Of a stretch of 64,000 bases of DNA, positions 51,662-64,000 are shown piece after piece; position 1 is the first letter of the stretch; each line of letters opens with the position of its first letter. Position numbers and translations under genes: made by a program. The stretch is from Rostratula benghalensis (taxonomy: Eukaryota > Chordata > Aves > Charadriiformes > Rostratulidae), in assembly GCA_013399305.1 (NCBI GenBank), contig VXAI01000046.1:3596731-3660730 (forward strand). Reading direction: 5' to 3'. The notes beneath the pieces are model-generated. The model saw nothing but the letters and a program-made list of their open reading frames with translations. It did not search any database and was not told the DNA's origin.

Positions 51662-54600
51662 CTAAAATAAAACAAATACATTAAAGAATTGTAATTCCAA
51701 GGAAGGAAAAGCACCACTGGTTACTGAAAATGATCATGCCTGAGATTATGAGCATGCCTGAGATTATTTTTCTTCGTACCACTGCAAATGTCACAGGAAT
51801 TTATTGTTAGAAAAATTTTAGGAGAACACATTCTGTGTGGCAGAGTCAATGCTGCTTGCAAAGGAATCAGGCTGTAGGAAAATTTGTCATCTTAGTCTTT
51901 TTTCAGAATTTGGCCTTGGTGGCTAACAGTCTGGCTAAATGGTCTCTTGTCAGTACAGATTTCTTCCTCTTAAATGATGTGAGCTTTGGGAGAGGTTTTT
52001 TTTCTGAAACTCCATCCCCCTCTTGTTGGAATTACTATTCTAATAAAAAAATGAAAGAATTCGAGAAGCAATTAGAAGCAGCAGTGCTAGCAAAAAGAAT
52101 AAGAAAAAGAACAAATGGCAATTGAGAAACATGAAAACTGGGTGAGCGTGTGACTGCTGCAGCCTGCTTATCCGCCTTAGACTGGAAAGGGAGTCTCATT
52201 TTCTAACTGCTCGTGGGAGCAGTCCATACGTAGAGTGGGAAGTGGTTCTGTGGTCTCCGTGGTACTCACATACAATTCTCTATTTCCTGTCCTTGTATCT
52301 TTTAAGGGGTTTACATGAGCACTGTTCCAGTAATTATTAGTTTGTGGAAAAACAACCTTATATGGTTGCTTTTCACAAAAACCAACCATTCCTACAATGG
52401 CAGAATGGTGGCCACTTTGGCACCAAGATCGTAGCAAGTTCCTTCTAAGGCTAACATTTTAGCCATATAAACGTGTTTTGCTGTCAGGAAAATAGAATTA
52501 CTTTAGAGTATATGATATAGGAGAAATAACACCTACAGTGATAAAAACAGATCAAAGCTTGTAGGAAGAGATAATGTTATATAAAAGATCAAACATCACC
52601 GCTATAAAAAATGTACAAAGTTTTGGACAAACAAGCTCTTCTTTGTGTGAGAAGAAAAATTTCATTTGACTTCTTTTCCTGTGCTATGACAGCTGGACAT
52701 CTTACCTTTTCCTCTTCAGTAGCCAGAAGGCTACTGCAAGAATGATGAGAACTCCCAGAATGCAGCCTGTCACAACAGAAACAAGAAAACCTAGGAAAAG
52801 AGGGAAAGCACACAAAACAGTGAATTTCATTTACTTGAGAGGAGGTTAGTCTCTAATCTGTCATAACATTTGCATGCTGCATCTGCAACTTTCTTACGTT
52901 CTGCTCATACCACTTTGCAACTATGAAATGGATCACTTTGCATAGAGGTCTACTGGAAGATCCTGATCCCCCAACTGGATCCATAGTTCCCAGTCTGAAT
53001 TTAGACACCCGCTGAAGTCACAAAGCCAACAAACATGCACACGCAGGCACAGCAGACGAGACACTCTTTGCATTTCAATGCTGTAGTGTGTAAGAGATAT
53101 AAGCAAAACTGAAGAACTAAACCCAGTAAACTAAGGATGTTAACATTTGCTGCCTTTTGGTTTTTCAAGGCAGAACAGCATTAAATGTGGACAGCTGAAG
53201 AGTGACGTTATTTGTTGTTGAGAACATCTAAGGCATCTAGGAAGGTAAGAATGAATTTGGGATATTAGTATAAAGAACTGAGTGATCTCATCCCATTGAG
53301 ATGATGAGCATTGCCATTATAATGCTGTCTTTGCCAATGACCTTCATATATATTTTCGGCAATGAAAGTTTTTTATTTATTTTGGCCTTCCCAAAGATCC
53401 TGAAGATGAGCACTTGTTATTTTGTCAAATTCTAAGCAAGATCAGAACCTTTTCAAAGTGAAACTGACAGGTTTCATGTATTCCATCTAAATATTTTCTT
53501 ATTAAATCTGCTGTTGAGAAAACAGAATTGTACAAGGTGGAGTTTAACTGTATCCCATTTAACCCATTAGATACTTTATTAATTTTAAGTGCAACTGATT
53601 AGAAGAAAATTGCAATCCATGGAGTTGAAGAAAAACTGTATTTCAAAAAAGGAGGGTTTTGTTGTAGTAAAGGTGTGTCAAATGGAAAAAAAAACCCCCC
53701 ACAAAATAGATAATTATAGAAATAGTTTATAATTTGAAGAGGAATGTTGGGGGGCATTTCTGTTTGATGAAAATCCTTCTTACAAAATTTAGTTAGACAG
53801 TATTTCAGTACAGCGCTATAATCAAAACTAGACACCAGATCCCATTTAACTTGTGGGCAGTGAAAAGTTTGAACATCATAATAAATTTCAGCTGCCTGTA
53901 TGTGAAACTGATTTTATTGGAATAGATTGCTGACAGGCAAAATACATTATAAACATGTTTGAGTTTTGCTGAGTAATCCTTCAGGATTAGAGACACTTTG
54001 AAATGTAGTACTTGTTAATAATGAGCATGAAGTTACATTTTAATTATTTGCATCAATATGTTGTTGAACAGTTTGCATTTTTGATACCAAGCACAGCTCA
54101 ATGGCCCCATCTCGTGGCTTCTGTGTTCAGGTGAACATGGAAGCCCTTGCCATTGAAAAGGCAGAAATATTCATCTGAAAACCTGCTTTATCAGGACCTA
54201 TGGTGTGCACAACAGAATTTCTTTTACAAATTTCTGTGCCCAAGACATGATTTTGTATATGGCCCCTCCTTCCTTTCTTAACAAACGCGCCCTGATCCTA
54301 CCTGTGACACAGCTGGCTGCATTGGGCTGAGCACTTACAACCAGCAACCAGGTGCACTTTAATTGTGATTTTACAGGAACCGTTTCTTTTTTGCCTTGAG
54401 GTGAGGGGCTGCACCTGTGAGGGAGCCTTTGTGACCATAGTAAGTGGAATGTGAGATTACAGGTGTGATTGATGAATACCTTTTTTGAAACGGGTAGAAC
54501 ATTTTTCTATGGTTCACTGATGGAGTCAATGAGCTTTTGTAATTAAATGTACTTAGACTGAATGGGGTTTCTGTTCAAGTAGCACTCAGCAATGCCTTTT

Positions 54601-57600
54601 GTAGCCATAGAGACTGGTTCTTGGGTGAGAACAGCAGGATGGGCAATAACCCATACAATTCAACTCTGGTAAATCATGCCAACCTTAAAGATACATTGAA
54701 AATGCTTTTATAGCTGGTGTCACCTCTGTGTGGGAGCCAAATAATGTGGCTTAGCAGAGGGAGAGCCAAGTGTTATTCTTGGGTTTGGCATTGGCTAACA
54801 GCAACAATTTTGAGAAATTCACATCCAAGTCAAATTTTCCCCCATATATAGAAATAATAATGCTTATGCTATTTCTGTGAACTGTTTAGAGATTCCTGGA
54901 TGAAAAGCATAGTATCTGATTTTTGATTACTGTGACCATGGATTGTAACTCTCTACCTTTTCCTTTTAAACATCTAATGTGATTTACAGAGAGAAGGTAG
55001 TCAGGTGCTGAAAGGTCAGTTTAAGAAACAGTTTCAGAAACAGCTGCATTTCTCATTTCTGGCTAACCAGTCTGACTCAGGAAATGATAGATGCTGTTAG
55101 CAATCAGCAACATACTTGCCAGGTCCACCAGGCATTGAATCTGGACAAATTCAGAGGGTAGAAAAAGTAAAAGATGGACCTCTAGGATTCCACAGTGAAC
55201 TGATCTTAAACATAAGGTATCCGCTTACTCCAGAACTTCAGTAAGTGTTTCTGCAGTGACATTGCTACAGTAGATTGTGCATGGATTTAAGACAGACCTT
55301 GCAGAAGAAGCCTTATGGTCTCAGACAGTTGGCAGCTGTAAGGCAAATCCTGATTCTGCTGTTTAAAATCATTGTACATAATCTGACTTGAAGGGGATTA
55401 CTGAAACAGCTATTCTGGACACAAATAGTTTTATAGTTGGTAGCGGCTGTTTGAGATTGGAGTTTTGGGAAGAATGTTTTAACCTTCTTTCTGGTGATAT
55501 GGGAATGTCATGGAGGATAGGGATGTTTCTAGTTGGCCAGTCCACAAAAGCAGAAAAAGAACTGACATACTCTAGTTTTTTCCCTCTTTCATTATTAAGC
55601 TATCTTTTTGTTTACTCAAAATATTGTTTGTGCAACTAGTACCAGTTTCTATATTAACCATGGGGCTGTTAAAAATTGTTGATGATTTAGTAAATTTGTA
55701 ATTTTCTTATATGTTTTGCTTAGAAGCTAGTGACAGTAGAACTACTTGTGTAATTCTCATTTTGAAATGAGATTAAATTGAGGCATTTATACTCTGCAAA
55801 TGGTGGCATGGGGACTTGATAAGAGGCATGAAGATAGAATAGAATATTATTACTATGGCTTTCTATAGTATACAATGAGAAACAGAACAAAACAGCAAAA
55901 TCCCAATTGTGACTTGTGTATGCCTTGTGTGGGAGTTGAAATAGCTTTTGTCTAATGCAGGCTCATATTGCAGTCAAGAAAAAAGGTTTCCACTTGTTAC
56001 CAACAGTATACGAACAAATCAGTTTTCTTAGCTGATAAATTGATAGGGAGGTTGTTCTGTTACTTGTTCTTGACTGTGAAGCAGTGAGATTAAGGTTATT
56101 GGTTACTGCAGGGTACTATGTGTGAGCAGAGATTGCAGAGACTCTTCATCATGCACAGCAGAAGGATATTAATGGTCTTTCAGAAAGGGAAAAATTCTTT
56201 TTTTTGTTGACACATGAGCTGATGCAGACTGATGCAAAATTTTGGTAGCTGATGATATTCAGTATTTTGTTTACACTTAAATATTTAGCTATTTGCTACT
56301 AATAATGGGAAAGACTATGAGCTACCTTTGGCAGCAAATCAGCAAGGAGGTAAGTGGTGAAGTGACAATGAAAGCAGAAAAATGCTTCAGCTGCTCCCTG
56401 GAAAGAGCTAGTGTGACCGCTTACAGTCCTTTGCACTGTAGTCTCAAAAGGCTCTCTAACTTGTTTTTGAGGTATCTGGAATGACTGCATTCCAAGCTTC
56501 CAGAATGAGGATTGGAGATGAAAACTCAGCTCAGCTATTTTGGGGAAAGTCACCTTTCTAGGCCTGGAAGCTGTGAACAGACAGGAGATTCCTTGAGAAC
56601 CTGAGCACCTTTCAAGATGCTCAGTAAAACGTACAAAGTTATATAGTGATGACTTTGGGTGTACTCATTGGGTGTAACATCTTCATCTCCTTAATCATAC
56701 ATTAAACAAAAGGATATATTGTGCAGTTTCTGTGCACCTCAAAGTTAGGAGAGATGTTGCATTTGTCACTGGAGCTCTGAAGATTATGTAATGTAGAGAT
56801 TTACAGCAGAGCTGGAGGATAGGAAGTCATAGTTTGTGGTTCAAGCCATATAGTCAGTCAGCTCAGAACAGTTTAAAAAAAAATTACCTCAGTAAAAATA
56901 CAGAGAAATTACGGTCTAAAACATTAGAACCCAATGAAAGAGGTGTGTTTAAGTAGCAAGGACAGTAGCATCAACATACTTATTGTAATAATAACTATGT
57001 TATGTGCAATAATTCCAGAGAAGGCACTAAGGCTTCATGGTAGAATTATGTTCCTCTTATGGGAAGTCTAAGAAAAATTTTAAAATGTTTCCATGAGAAC
57101 TGACATGGTCCCCAGCCACAGAATGACTTCTGACATTATCTCTGGGTTTTATCTCAACAATGAAGATTTCATTCAAAAAAAGGGCCAAATGCTGCTGATA
57201 CTCCACACTGCTCTAGATGGGAGTTTTGATGCAGCTAATCTGACAAAGAGACCAGCCAACTTTTGATGACAAATCTAAATAATCCCTGATTTCAGATAAA
57301 TGTTTTGTCTGGGATTTGTTTTGGCTGATCTGTAATTTTCACTTTTCTTCTTCATAGCTTAATATTAGAAATGATGTGCTATGAAAGGGACTGTCTACAG
57401 AGGGGAATGGCAACAACAGCTACTGCAGTTTGCGTGCAGTTCCCTGCAGTGGCTATTGTGTGAAATTTCCCAATATTTCCCAATATTCCCATTCTGTCAT
57501 CTACACAGTGAAGAGACTACTAGCAGGCAAATTTGAAATCGTGTGCTAACATGTTTTATTATTTTAAAACTTTACTGCTCGGCCAGTCTTTTTTGTGGCA

Positions 57601-60600
57601 TCTGCTTTTTCTTTCCAAAATCTTTTACCCTCAATTTCAAATAATGTAGTGGCATGGGTAGATTCCGCCTTCAGTTGTATTTGCCAGCTTCACAACTGCT
57701 TAAAATTATTTTTTTTGCAAGACAACACAGAAATTGGAACAATATACCTAGCATAAACAATATAGTCAAATGCCTTACTGTGGGGCACAGCTAAACTTCT
57801 CACCAGACATGGCAGGATTTTGTGCAACCTCCCTCCCCCCCACCAATGCGTTGTTATTTTGTAACACTGCATAATTAAGTTTTCAAATCAGTTCTTCCTC
57901 AGAAGTTTTTTCATTTGTAACACTGGATCATACAATCCTGTGTTATGAATTATTTCCATTTGCCAAGATGGATTCCTCAAGGACCTCTTCTGATTCTATG
58001 TCATTTCCCCAAAACAGTCTCCCTAAAAGACGAAATTGTGATTCCTTTTAAATGTGTGTTCTGCATCAAACCAATCCTGATATTGCTGAGAACCAGCAAA
58101 TGTCACTGGTGAGACAAGGCCAGCTTGAGCACTTACGCTGACTGAAACAGCTCAGCTGCAGAGAACCGCTTAGTGTTTGGAGTGACAGCAAGTATTCCTG
58201 CTAAGCCAAACACGTGTTCCTTATCTCCTTGCCTTTGATCACAAGTTTGCAGGGTTTGCCTGCTACCCATTGTGGGAAAAAACCCTTCTTATGTGCTCTT
58301 CATGAGTACCTTATTCCCTTACAGTTGCCTGTGCAACAATGCAGTAAGAGAAAATGGAACATAGTGAACTGTGGGAAAGTGAGATTTCTGTGTTTTTGTG
58401 GTGGTAAAGTGCAACAGGACTTTCAAGTTTACACAAATCACTGTGCACTGTTTCTTTGCATAGAAGGATTCATACAGCTTACCTTCATGGAAGGAGATAA
58501 AAACCAGCCTTTCATGAAATTCCTGAACACTTCGGAAGTTGTTGACCATTTCCAGGGGTTCTGGGTCATCGCTCCCTGTGCAGTACATGGCAGTTTCCAG
58601 TGCCAGTAACTGTAAAAGGAAAAGCAGCCTGTTCAGCTTCAGCTCCCAAAATACAGAAAAAGCAACCCCACTGTAGGGTCACTGAGAGTGTGTGTTTGAA
58701 ATCAAAGGAATAATCAAAGGGAAGAGTTAATTAATTAAAACTTAAGTCTTGCATTACTGTGAGCCAAATACAGCATAATGTGTAAACAAGTGTGACATTT
58801 CCAAACCCATATCTGTATTTTGTTTACATCCTGAGAAAATTAATCCTCCTTTAGTAATTATCTGCCAGGAAAACTGGATGGGAGGAAAGCAGGTGGCCCT
58901 TTGCAGCATGTTCTTCCTAGCACAATCTAATTCCTAGACAGTACTAATAGCTATTTTATGAAAGAACTCTCTTGTTTGGTAAAGACATCATCTGACAGAG
59001 TGGACAAAGTTAAGAATGGACTTTCATAACAAGGAGAATGTAGTAATTTCATCAGAGGTTTTGACAATAACATTTTTCTCCTGTATTTATAATTAGGTGA
59101 ATCAGAAGATAGTGATTGGGAGTTTATAGTCTATGTGAGTGACCACATAAGAACAAAAAAAAGTTAATTAGGTGAGCATAAAAAACATAAATTGGAGAAA
59201 GGGCAGTGGATTCAAGATTGACAAATAATACATCACATGCTTTTTAGAAACTTAACATCTACCCTCCCTGTGACATAAAAAATCTTAGTGAACAGGGTTC
59301 AGACAAGAATCCTGAACAAAAATTACCTTGAAGTGACTCATGGAAAGACTCAAAGCAGGGAATAAGTACATAGTGAAAATAGAAATTAATCTCAACTGAC
59401 TGATTTTTCAAGCTGATAATATACCAATTGCTATGCAGTTGCTTGTCCTTTATTTGTTCTGATCAACTGAAAATGTGCTGACCAGAAATGGAATAGGATA
59501 TTGATTTATGTCACTTCTTTGATATTCTTTCCACTTAAAGGATTTTAGCAATCGTCATCTTTCAATTGCACAGGAACATAAGAGAAATCCAGGAAATGAG
59601 AATATGTGTTTATTGTTCTTTAGAAGACACCAATCAGGAACACACGTGCTGCATTTAAACTTGCCTGCTCCTGTGAAATTTTAACGGGGTGTCGGAAAAC
59701 TGTCCAGAGAACACTAGGGTAGCAAGGAGGAGTTGTCAGGGATCCTGCATAGCGATAATACTCATCCAGTCTCTCAGGAAGCAGTTCTCGAACATTGAAA
59801 CCAGGGACTTGGACCGTCTGATCTAAAATAGGGGATACATGTTAAATGCTGCATCATTACTACACAGGGAGTATACCAGTAAAGTGAATTTGGTTTTCAT
59901 TAAGTAGAATGCATTTAGTCATACCACTAGGAAAAAAAAAAAAAACCAAACCAAACATTTTAAGAGATATTATCTCAGTTTGTAAGGAATTTTGTTTTAG
60001 ATATTAACTCAGAATTCTGTAAGATAAATTGTGGCCCTGTTAACCAAAAACCACCATGTGCAAGAAATAAGGCCCAGTCAGAAATGTTTGGTGCATGCCA
60101 GCCATGTGCTCTTCATGGAAAGGCACTGCATTTTGAAGTCTTTCTGAGTTTATGACAGGTTTGCCTGGGTTTTCTGGACTGTTTCTTCGGGCAGTTCAAT
60201 CCTTCTCAGGGTGACATCTGATACTCTTGGCCATTCTCAATCCAATTGCAGGCTGACAGCCACTCACCCTTGTATTTCACATTCTGGAAGTGCCTGAAGA
60301 TCTTTTCATAGGATGGGTTGAAGGGTCCAATCTGTAACGAGGAGATTATTAACAGCTGTGCAGTTCACTGCAATCTGAATATGAGTCTTTGCTTCTGCAC
60401 ACAGCAGACAGCAGTATTTGATGGTCTCTGTCATAAGGCAAGTGTCTCCACTGTCCAGATATTAATATAGGATGATATAAGTACTCTTTTTACTCAAAAT
60501 GTTAAGACTATCCTCAGAACCCCAATAATACTTTTACTTGCTCCAGAGCTGGTAGAGCTGCTTTGTCATAATGCTGTCTTAACAACTGCAGTGTAGACCT

Positions 60601-63600
60601 CTTGTGTGCACTTGAAAGACCCTATTGCCCTTGCCTGTTCAGCATGCTGTGCAAATGAAAAGCAACCATTTCATCTGAGAAAACTGCAAGCATAAGTTCT
60701 CAACTGTTGGGCTTCCCACATCATCTACTGGTTTCTGCTCAAAGCCACATTTTTCCACCTACAAACACTTTTCAATCTGCTGCTCCTCACGGTCCAGAAA
60801 GATAAAGAATGACACTATTGGGTACCACAGGGCAGCTGGCAAGGACTGTAACTCAACTATCAAACAAGGCCACGTTTATGAACTGTTACCAACAGCCTTT
60901 CAGTCTAATAATCAATGCCTTTTTTATGAATTCTTTAGAATTGGTGCTTAGCAACTCCTCTGACAACCAGACAGCATAGTAAACTGGTATCCTAAGATTA
61001 ACTGTAATAGCCACCAGCTGTCTGCAAGTTTTTCAAAGGCCTAATCTTCATTGTTCCTGTATTTGATTTTTAAACACCATTGCTTAGAAATAACCAGAAT
61101 CCCAGTGTGATTCTCTAGCATATTCTGGGGGATTATTCCCTGCAATACTCTGACACTTTTCAAAGCTGCAACTTCCAAATGAACTGAAATTTAACACAAA
61201 ATTATTGTCAAAGTCTTAGAGCTGCTAGGAAGTGAGCTTGGATAATATTAATGAGAATTAGAGCTTTGTCTGCTCACTGGAATGTTTTCACTTTTTTGAT
61301 GGAAGTGTGAAAACCTGGGTGTTTGTAGGCTTATTTTTTTTTTTTACGCTGCAGAAAGTCCTCACATTTAAAAATAATTTTTGTGGGGATTTTATTGAAG
61401 AGTTTAATCCTCAAGAAAAAAGAGACTTATATAAGTACAAGCTCCTAAATTTTTTTCTTTGAGATTGTCATTATCTTTAATTGCTTGTATGTAGGGCTTT
61501 AGAGGGGAAAATTGGAAAGCTGTACTCTGTCATCTTAAAAAGGCATTGAATTTACTTGTTTACTGTAATCCATGATTCAAAGAATCTGGGAAGTTTATGA
61601 CCCAAAGACTGTGGTCAAATCCTAATTACATAGCCAGGGCTGTGTCTGCCTCTGCCTCTCTGTGTTAAAACTGCTTCATGCCACAATAGCCAGTTTTGAG
61701 TTAGCTTGAAATTCACTGCTATCTGCTGTTTGATAAACTCCACTAATACTTAGTTTGTAAATTAATGCAAAAGTAAATTTTACATAGCTAAAGTTAATTT
61801 ACTGAAAAACACAAGAAAATATTCGGAAAGGGTCCAGCATCCTACCTCAAGAAGAATAGCCAAAACAGCCAGTCCATCCGATTTGTCCATTGCTGCTGTT
61901 ATATCTGGGTATTTCTCAGTGTTATAATGTACAATATGCAGCTACAAAGAAGGAGATTGTATGTTATGGTAGTGTCTGGGGCGTACTGACATCTCTGCTT
62001 CACAGCTAAAAAGGAGCAGCGCGGCAACCTCAGACTAAGACAATACAATGGGATCCTTCAGTGATCTCTGTGTGTAGTGGTAACATCTTTTTAGAGAAAA
62101 GCAAAAGGACTCCCACTCCCAGCCCTGCTGCAGTAGTTACCCCCCCTCTACATAATGTGGGGGGAAAGAAGATTGATCACTTCATGTTCAAGGCATCTTG
62201 ACAGTAGTACTAGTAAATTATTTTGAAAAAGTAACACCTTAGCACTTTTGTGATGTTTAGAATGCAATGTAGTGTTAAATGCAACTACAGAAGTAACAGA
62301 TTCCTAAAGTGCTGTTACGCAAGCAAATTTTTCTGAGTGATTTATCTCTTAATCATTTGGGGGTAAATATCCAAATTGTACTGCTTTTCAAAATCTATTC
62401 CCAAATCCAAAATTTAGGATTAGGAAGGATCACAAGTGATAAAAGGAGATGAGTAAAGGTAGACAGAGAAGCAATGTAGTGCAGCTAAGAGATATACCTG
62501 GTTTACAGAGAAGAACCAAGGTGTCAAATATCTAGCAATTTGCTTGAAATTACTCAAGTGGCCCAGTTCCAGTCCTGAGTTTAGAACCTGAATTCTAACT
62601 CCCAGATGTGTGGCATATTCGTGACAGTACAACAGAGTCCATCCTTTTTATGGTGCACAATGGAGCTTTTTTACCCAGATCATAAATACTTGGATTAAAA
62701 CCTTGCAGCCAATATAAAACCTACAGCCATATACCTGAGATAAATATCCCACTTTGGTGATCAATGGGACCTGCTCAACCTTCTTTGTTTCTTTCTCTGC
62801 TCTGAGCTTGTCTTACCTCTGCTGCAAAATGCTTCCCACTGACTGTGTGCTCTGAGCCTTCTGACTTGTTTCTGTTTCCCCAGTGCAGGTGAAGTTGAGA
62901 TGCCGTGTATTTAAACGGGAGGTTTCTGATGTGCATAGTAGGCAACAGATACAGTTTCACTGTAAGCAGACCAAAACCAGATGGGAGCAAATGATACCAC
63001 AGCTTTCAAGCACAGGGCAAATAAAAATACTGTGTCTATACTATGTATTGAGCATGAACAAAGCAGATTCTTAAATCCTTCTCAGTTTGTGGTAGGGATA
63101 AACACTTTAGTCATCTTTCTCCCTTCAGAGACAATTCTGGAGAATTCAGAATGTACCCTTTTTCTGTGTGTTTAAACTAAAGGAACTGAATGTGAGAATT
63201 GTTGCTAACAGAAATCTTTTTTCTCCCTGAAGAATGCAAAATTATCTCAGTCTTATTGAAGAGAGTTATTGAGTTGTCAAAGCAAAACTTAGATTCATGT
63301 GCCTTCTTTCAGCCCCCTTATAATGGTTGAAAATGCTTAATAAATTAAAATTTCTCATGGTATTTTTAAACTTTTGTTATATTGAACTCCTCTGCCTCTT
63401 AATTTTCTTTTGGGAGCATATGGCAAAATCAAGTAAACTTCCTGCTCCCCCTGAAACCTAGAGCATTGATGTCAACAGCAAAGTAATCACAGGCCTTAAG
63501 AACTAGCATTTCCTCTCTTGGCGTGCTGGAGGGAGGCCTTTGGATGCATTTCCCTCCCTTCTGCTCACTAATGCTCTCTAGCGTGGAAGACAGCCTGGGT

Positions 63601-64000
63601 TGGGGTTTTTTGTGTAGAAATTTTAGTGGTAATTCTCAACACAGTAGAATCCGAGTTGTTCACTTTGAAAAGTTTGGTACTTCATAAAGCAATGTTTTAT
63701 GTAAAAACCAGATCAATTTCTTTGAAAATAATCTTTGTTATGTTCCAGTGTGAATACAATGTGTTTCTGGCATGTCCTGGACATGTTTTGCAGGGGACAC
63801 AAGGCTAAAATCTTTAATGAAGAACCAGCTGCAAACCTATGTATTTTTTATGCTAGTGCTAAAAATCTTTTTTTGAGCCCTGCTGTTTTCAGTCTAGCTG
63901 AAGTAGGTAATTGCATCTGGATTAAGTGGCCAGTGAGGCACATTAATTATGTGTAGGAATGACTTGTACCGTAATACTAAGCATCCTGCTTATTTCCTCT
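51577..64000 (-). CDS. CA12: Carbonic anhydrase XII, C-terminal seven coding exons (runs off right edge)
   Basis: CA XII is a plasma-membrane alpha-carbonic anhydrase with an extracellular zinc enzyme that interconverts CO2 and bicarbonate for pH and ion transport. Minus-strand exons in gene order are 62817-62959, 61846-61941, 60268-60331, 59665-59822, 58483-58609, 52706-52790 and 51577-51661; phases agree throughout. The pieces encode HLHW (zinc His 94 and 96, CA II numbering), LHIVHYN (zinc His 119), SLTTPP (Thr199), the TTPPC Cys that pairs with an N-terminal Cys in CA XII, VLWTVF, one transmembrane helix with a GCILG (GxxxG) motif, and a cytoplasmic tail with KGVIYKP-like residues. A sequon Asn-Lys-Ser sits just after HLHWGNR. 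The TM helix and tail plus synteny identify CA12. The signal peptide, first Cys and His64 exons lie beyond 64000. Confidence 0.96.
51735..51767. repeat. Short 18-bp tandem duplication
   Basis: CATGCCTGAGATTATGAG is followed directly by a second copy of its first 15 bases, in the last CA12 intron. Confidence 0.8.
52706..52790 (-). CDS. CA12: CA12 transmembrane exon
   Basis: The exon is 85 nt, acceptor TTTTCCTAG and donor GTAAG. It encodes the hydrophobic run [19 protein letters not shown] then AFWLLKRK. This is a single helix followed by a basic stop-transfer. GCILG is a GxxxG helix-packing motif, as proposed for CA XII dimerisation. Confidence 0.93.
52791..58482 (-). other. CA12: CA12 intron before the transmembrane exon (5.7 kb)
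   Basis: AT-rich unique sequence. In human CA12 a short alternative exon lies at this point. A stretch at 54302-54333 with a good donor was examined but does not keep frame. No nested gene was recognised. Confidence 0.8.
58483..58609 (-). CDS. CA12: CA12 exon [10 protein letters not shown]
   Basis: The exon is 127 nt, acceptor TTTTACAG and donor GTAAGC. It encodes [36 protein letters not shown] and FISFHE, plus one base. It is the end of the extracellular enzyme domain. The open frame on the opposite strand here (58214-58609) is its shadow. Confidence 0.95.
59665..59822 (-). CDS. CA12: CA12 exon with SLTTPP active-site loop
   Basis: The exon is 158 nt with acceptor TATTTTAG. It encodes [40 protein letters not shown] and [13 protein letters not shown]. 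Thr199 of SLTTPP orients the zinc hydroxide; the Cys after TTPP is the CA XII disulfide Cys. The donor is GCAAGT after CAG, a GC-AG intron. No GT donor keeps the QEQ/LLALE junction. Confidence 0.95.
60268..60331 (-). CDS. CA12: CA12 exon [10 protein letters not shown]
   Basis: The exon is 64 nt, acceptor GTTACAG and donor GTGAGTG. It encodes [20 protein letters not shown] and K, plus one base of the next codon. It matches the SFNPSYDKIF segment of CA XII. Confidence 0.95.
61846..61941 (-). CDS. CA12: CA12 exon with third zinc histidine
   Basis: The exon is 96 nt, phase 0 at both ends. The acceptor is CTTTGTAG and the donor GTAGG. It encodes [20 protein letters not shown] and then [12 protein letters not shown]. 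The His after Leu is the third zinc ligand, and the following Val lines the CO2 pocket in the family. Confidence 0.96.
62817..62959 (-). CDS. CA12: CA12 exon with HLHW zinc ligands
   Basis: The exon is 143 nt, acceptor GCTTACAG and donor GTAAGA. After completing a Val codon it encodes [17 protein letters not shown], then [17 protein letters not shown] and [17 protein letters not shown] carries two of the three zinc histidines. NKS is a potential N-glycosylation site at a position where I recall Pro-Asn-Asp-Pro in human CA XII. Confidence 0.96.

Noticed and set aside
51835..52125. 96-codon plus-strand frame opposite the last CA12 intron
   Set aside because: Lysine-rich tail looks protein-like, but there is no promoter, splice or family support.
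54302..54333. Possible CA12 micro-exon before the TM exon
   Set aside because: The donor is good, but the available AG acceptors give 25 or 32 nt, neither of which preserves the phase 1 to phase 1 frame.

Overview
The window is nuclear DNA from a bird. It has long GT-AG introns, CpG-island promoters, short 3' fragments of CR1 LINEs (the main avian retroelement) and an AT-rich intergenic background. Exons read by eye give the gene order RPS27L (-) / RAB8B (+) / CA12 (-), which is the conserved order of the human chr15q22 segment. I cannot name the species.

Layout. Positions 1-2479 hold the 5' part of RPS27L on the minus strand: a coding exon 1 of only six bases and exon 2. The remaining exons lie left of the window. 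Its CpG-island promoter covers about 2.2-2.7 kb. From 2.7 to 9.8 kb is intergenic DNA with two CR1 fragments. RAB8B is complete: its promoter island is at about 9.8-10.8 kb, it has eight coding exons from 10105 to 34351, intron 1 is 16.6 kb, and the spliced product is 207 residues. A probable long 3' UTR follows, with candidate polyadenylation signals near 35.1, 38.0, 38.1 and 38.5 kb. A second, orphan CpG island with a GC-rich tandem repeat and an assembly gap lies at 41.0-42.3 kb. The DNA from 42.3 to about 50 kb is AT-rich and I recognise no gene in it. CA12 (carbonic anhydrase XII, minus strand) fills the right end from its stop codon at 51577 past the right edge. Seven coding exons are visible; the signal peptide and N-terminal exons lie outside the window.

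The three genes have unrelated jobs: a ribosomal/p53-pathway protein, a vesicle-traffic GTPase and a membrane-bound carbonic anhydrase. The shared context is conserved synteny, not a pathway. I found no operon-like system, CRISPR array, tRNA or rRNA, and no convincing undescribed system. The points most worth a second look are the orphan CpG island with its tandem repeat, the lack of any recognisable APH1B between RAB8B and CA12, a GC-AG intron in CA12, a CA12 transmembrane junction matching the short human isoform, and AT-rich homeodomain/POU-like motif clusters in RAB8B introns.
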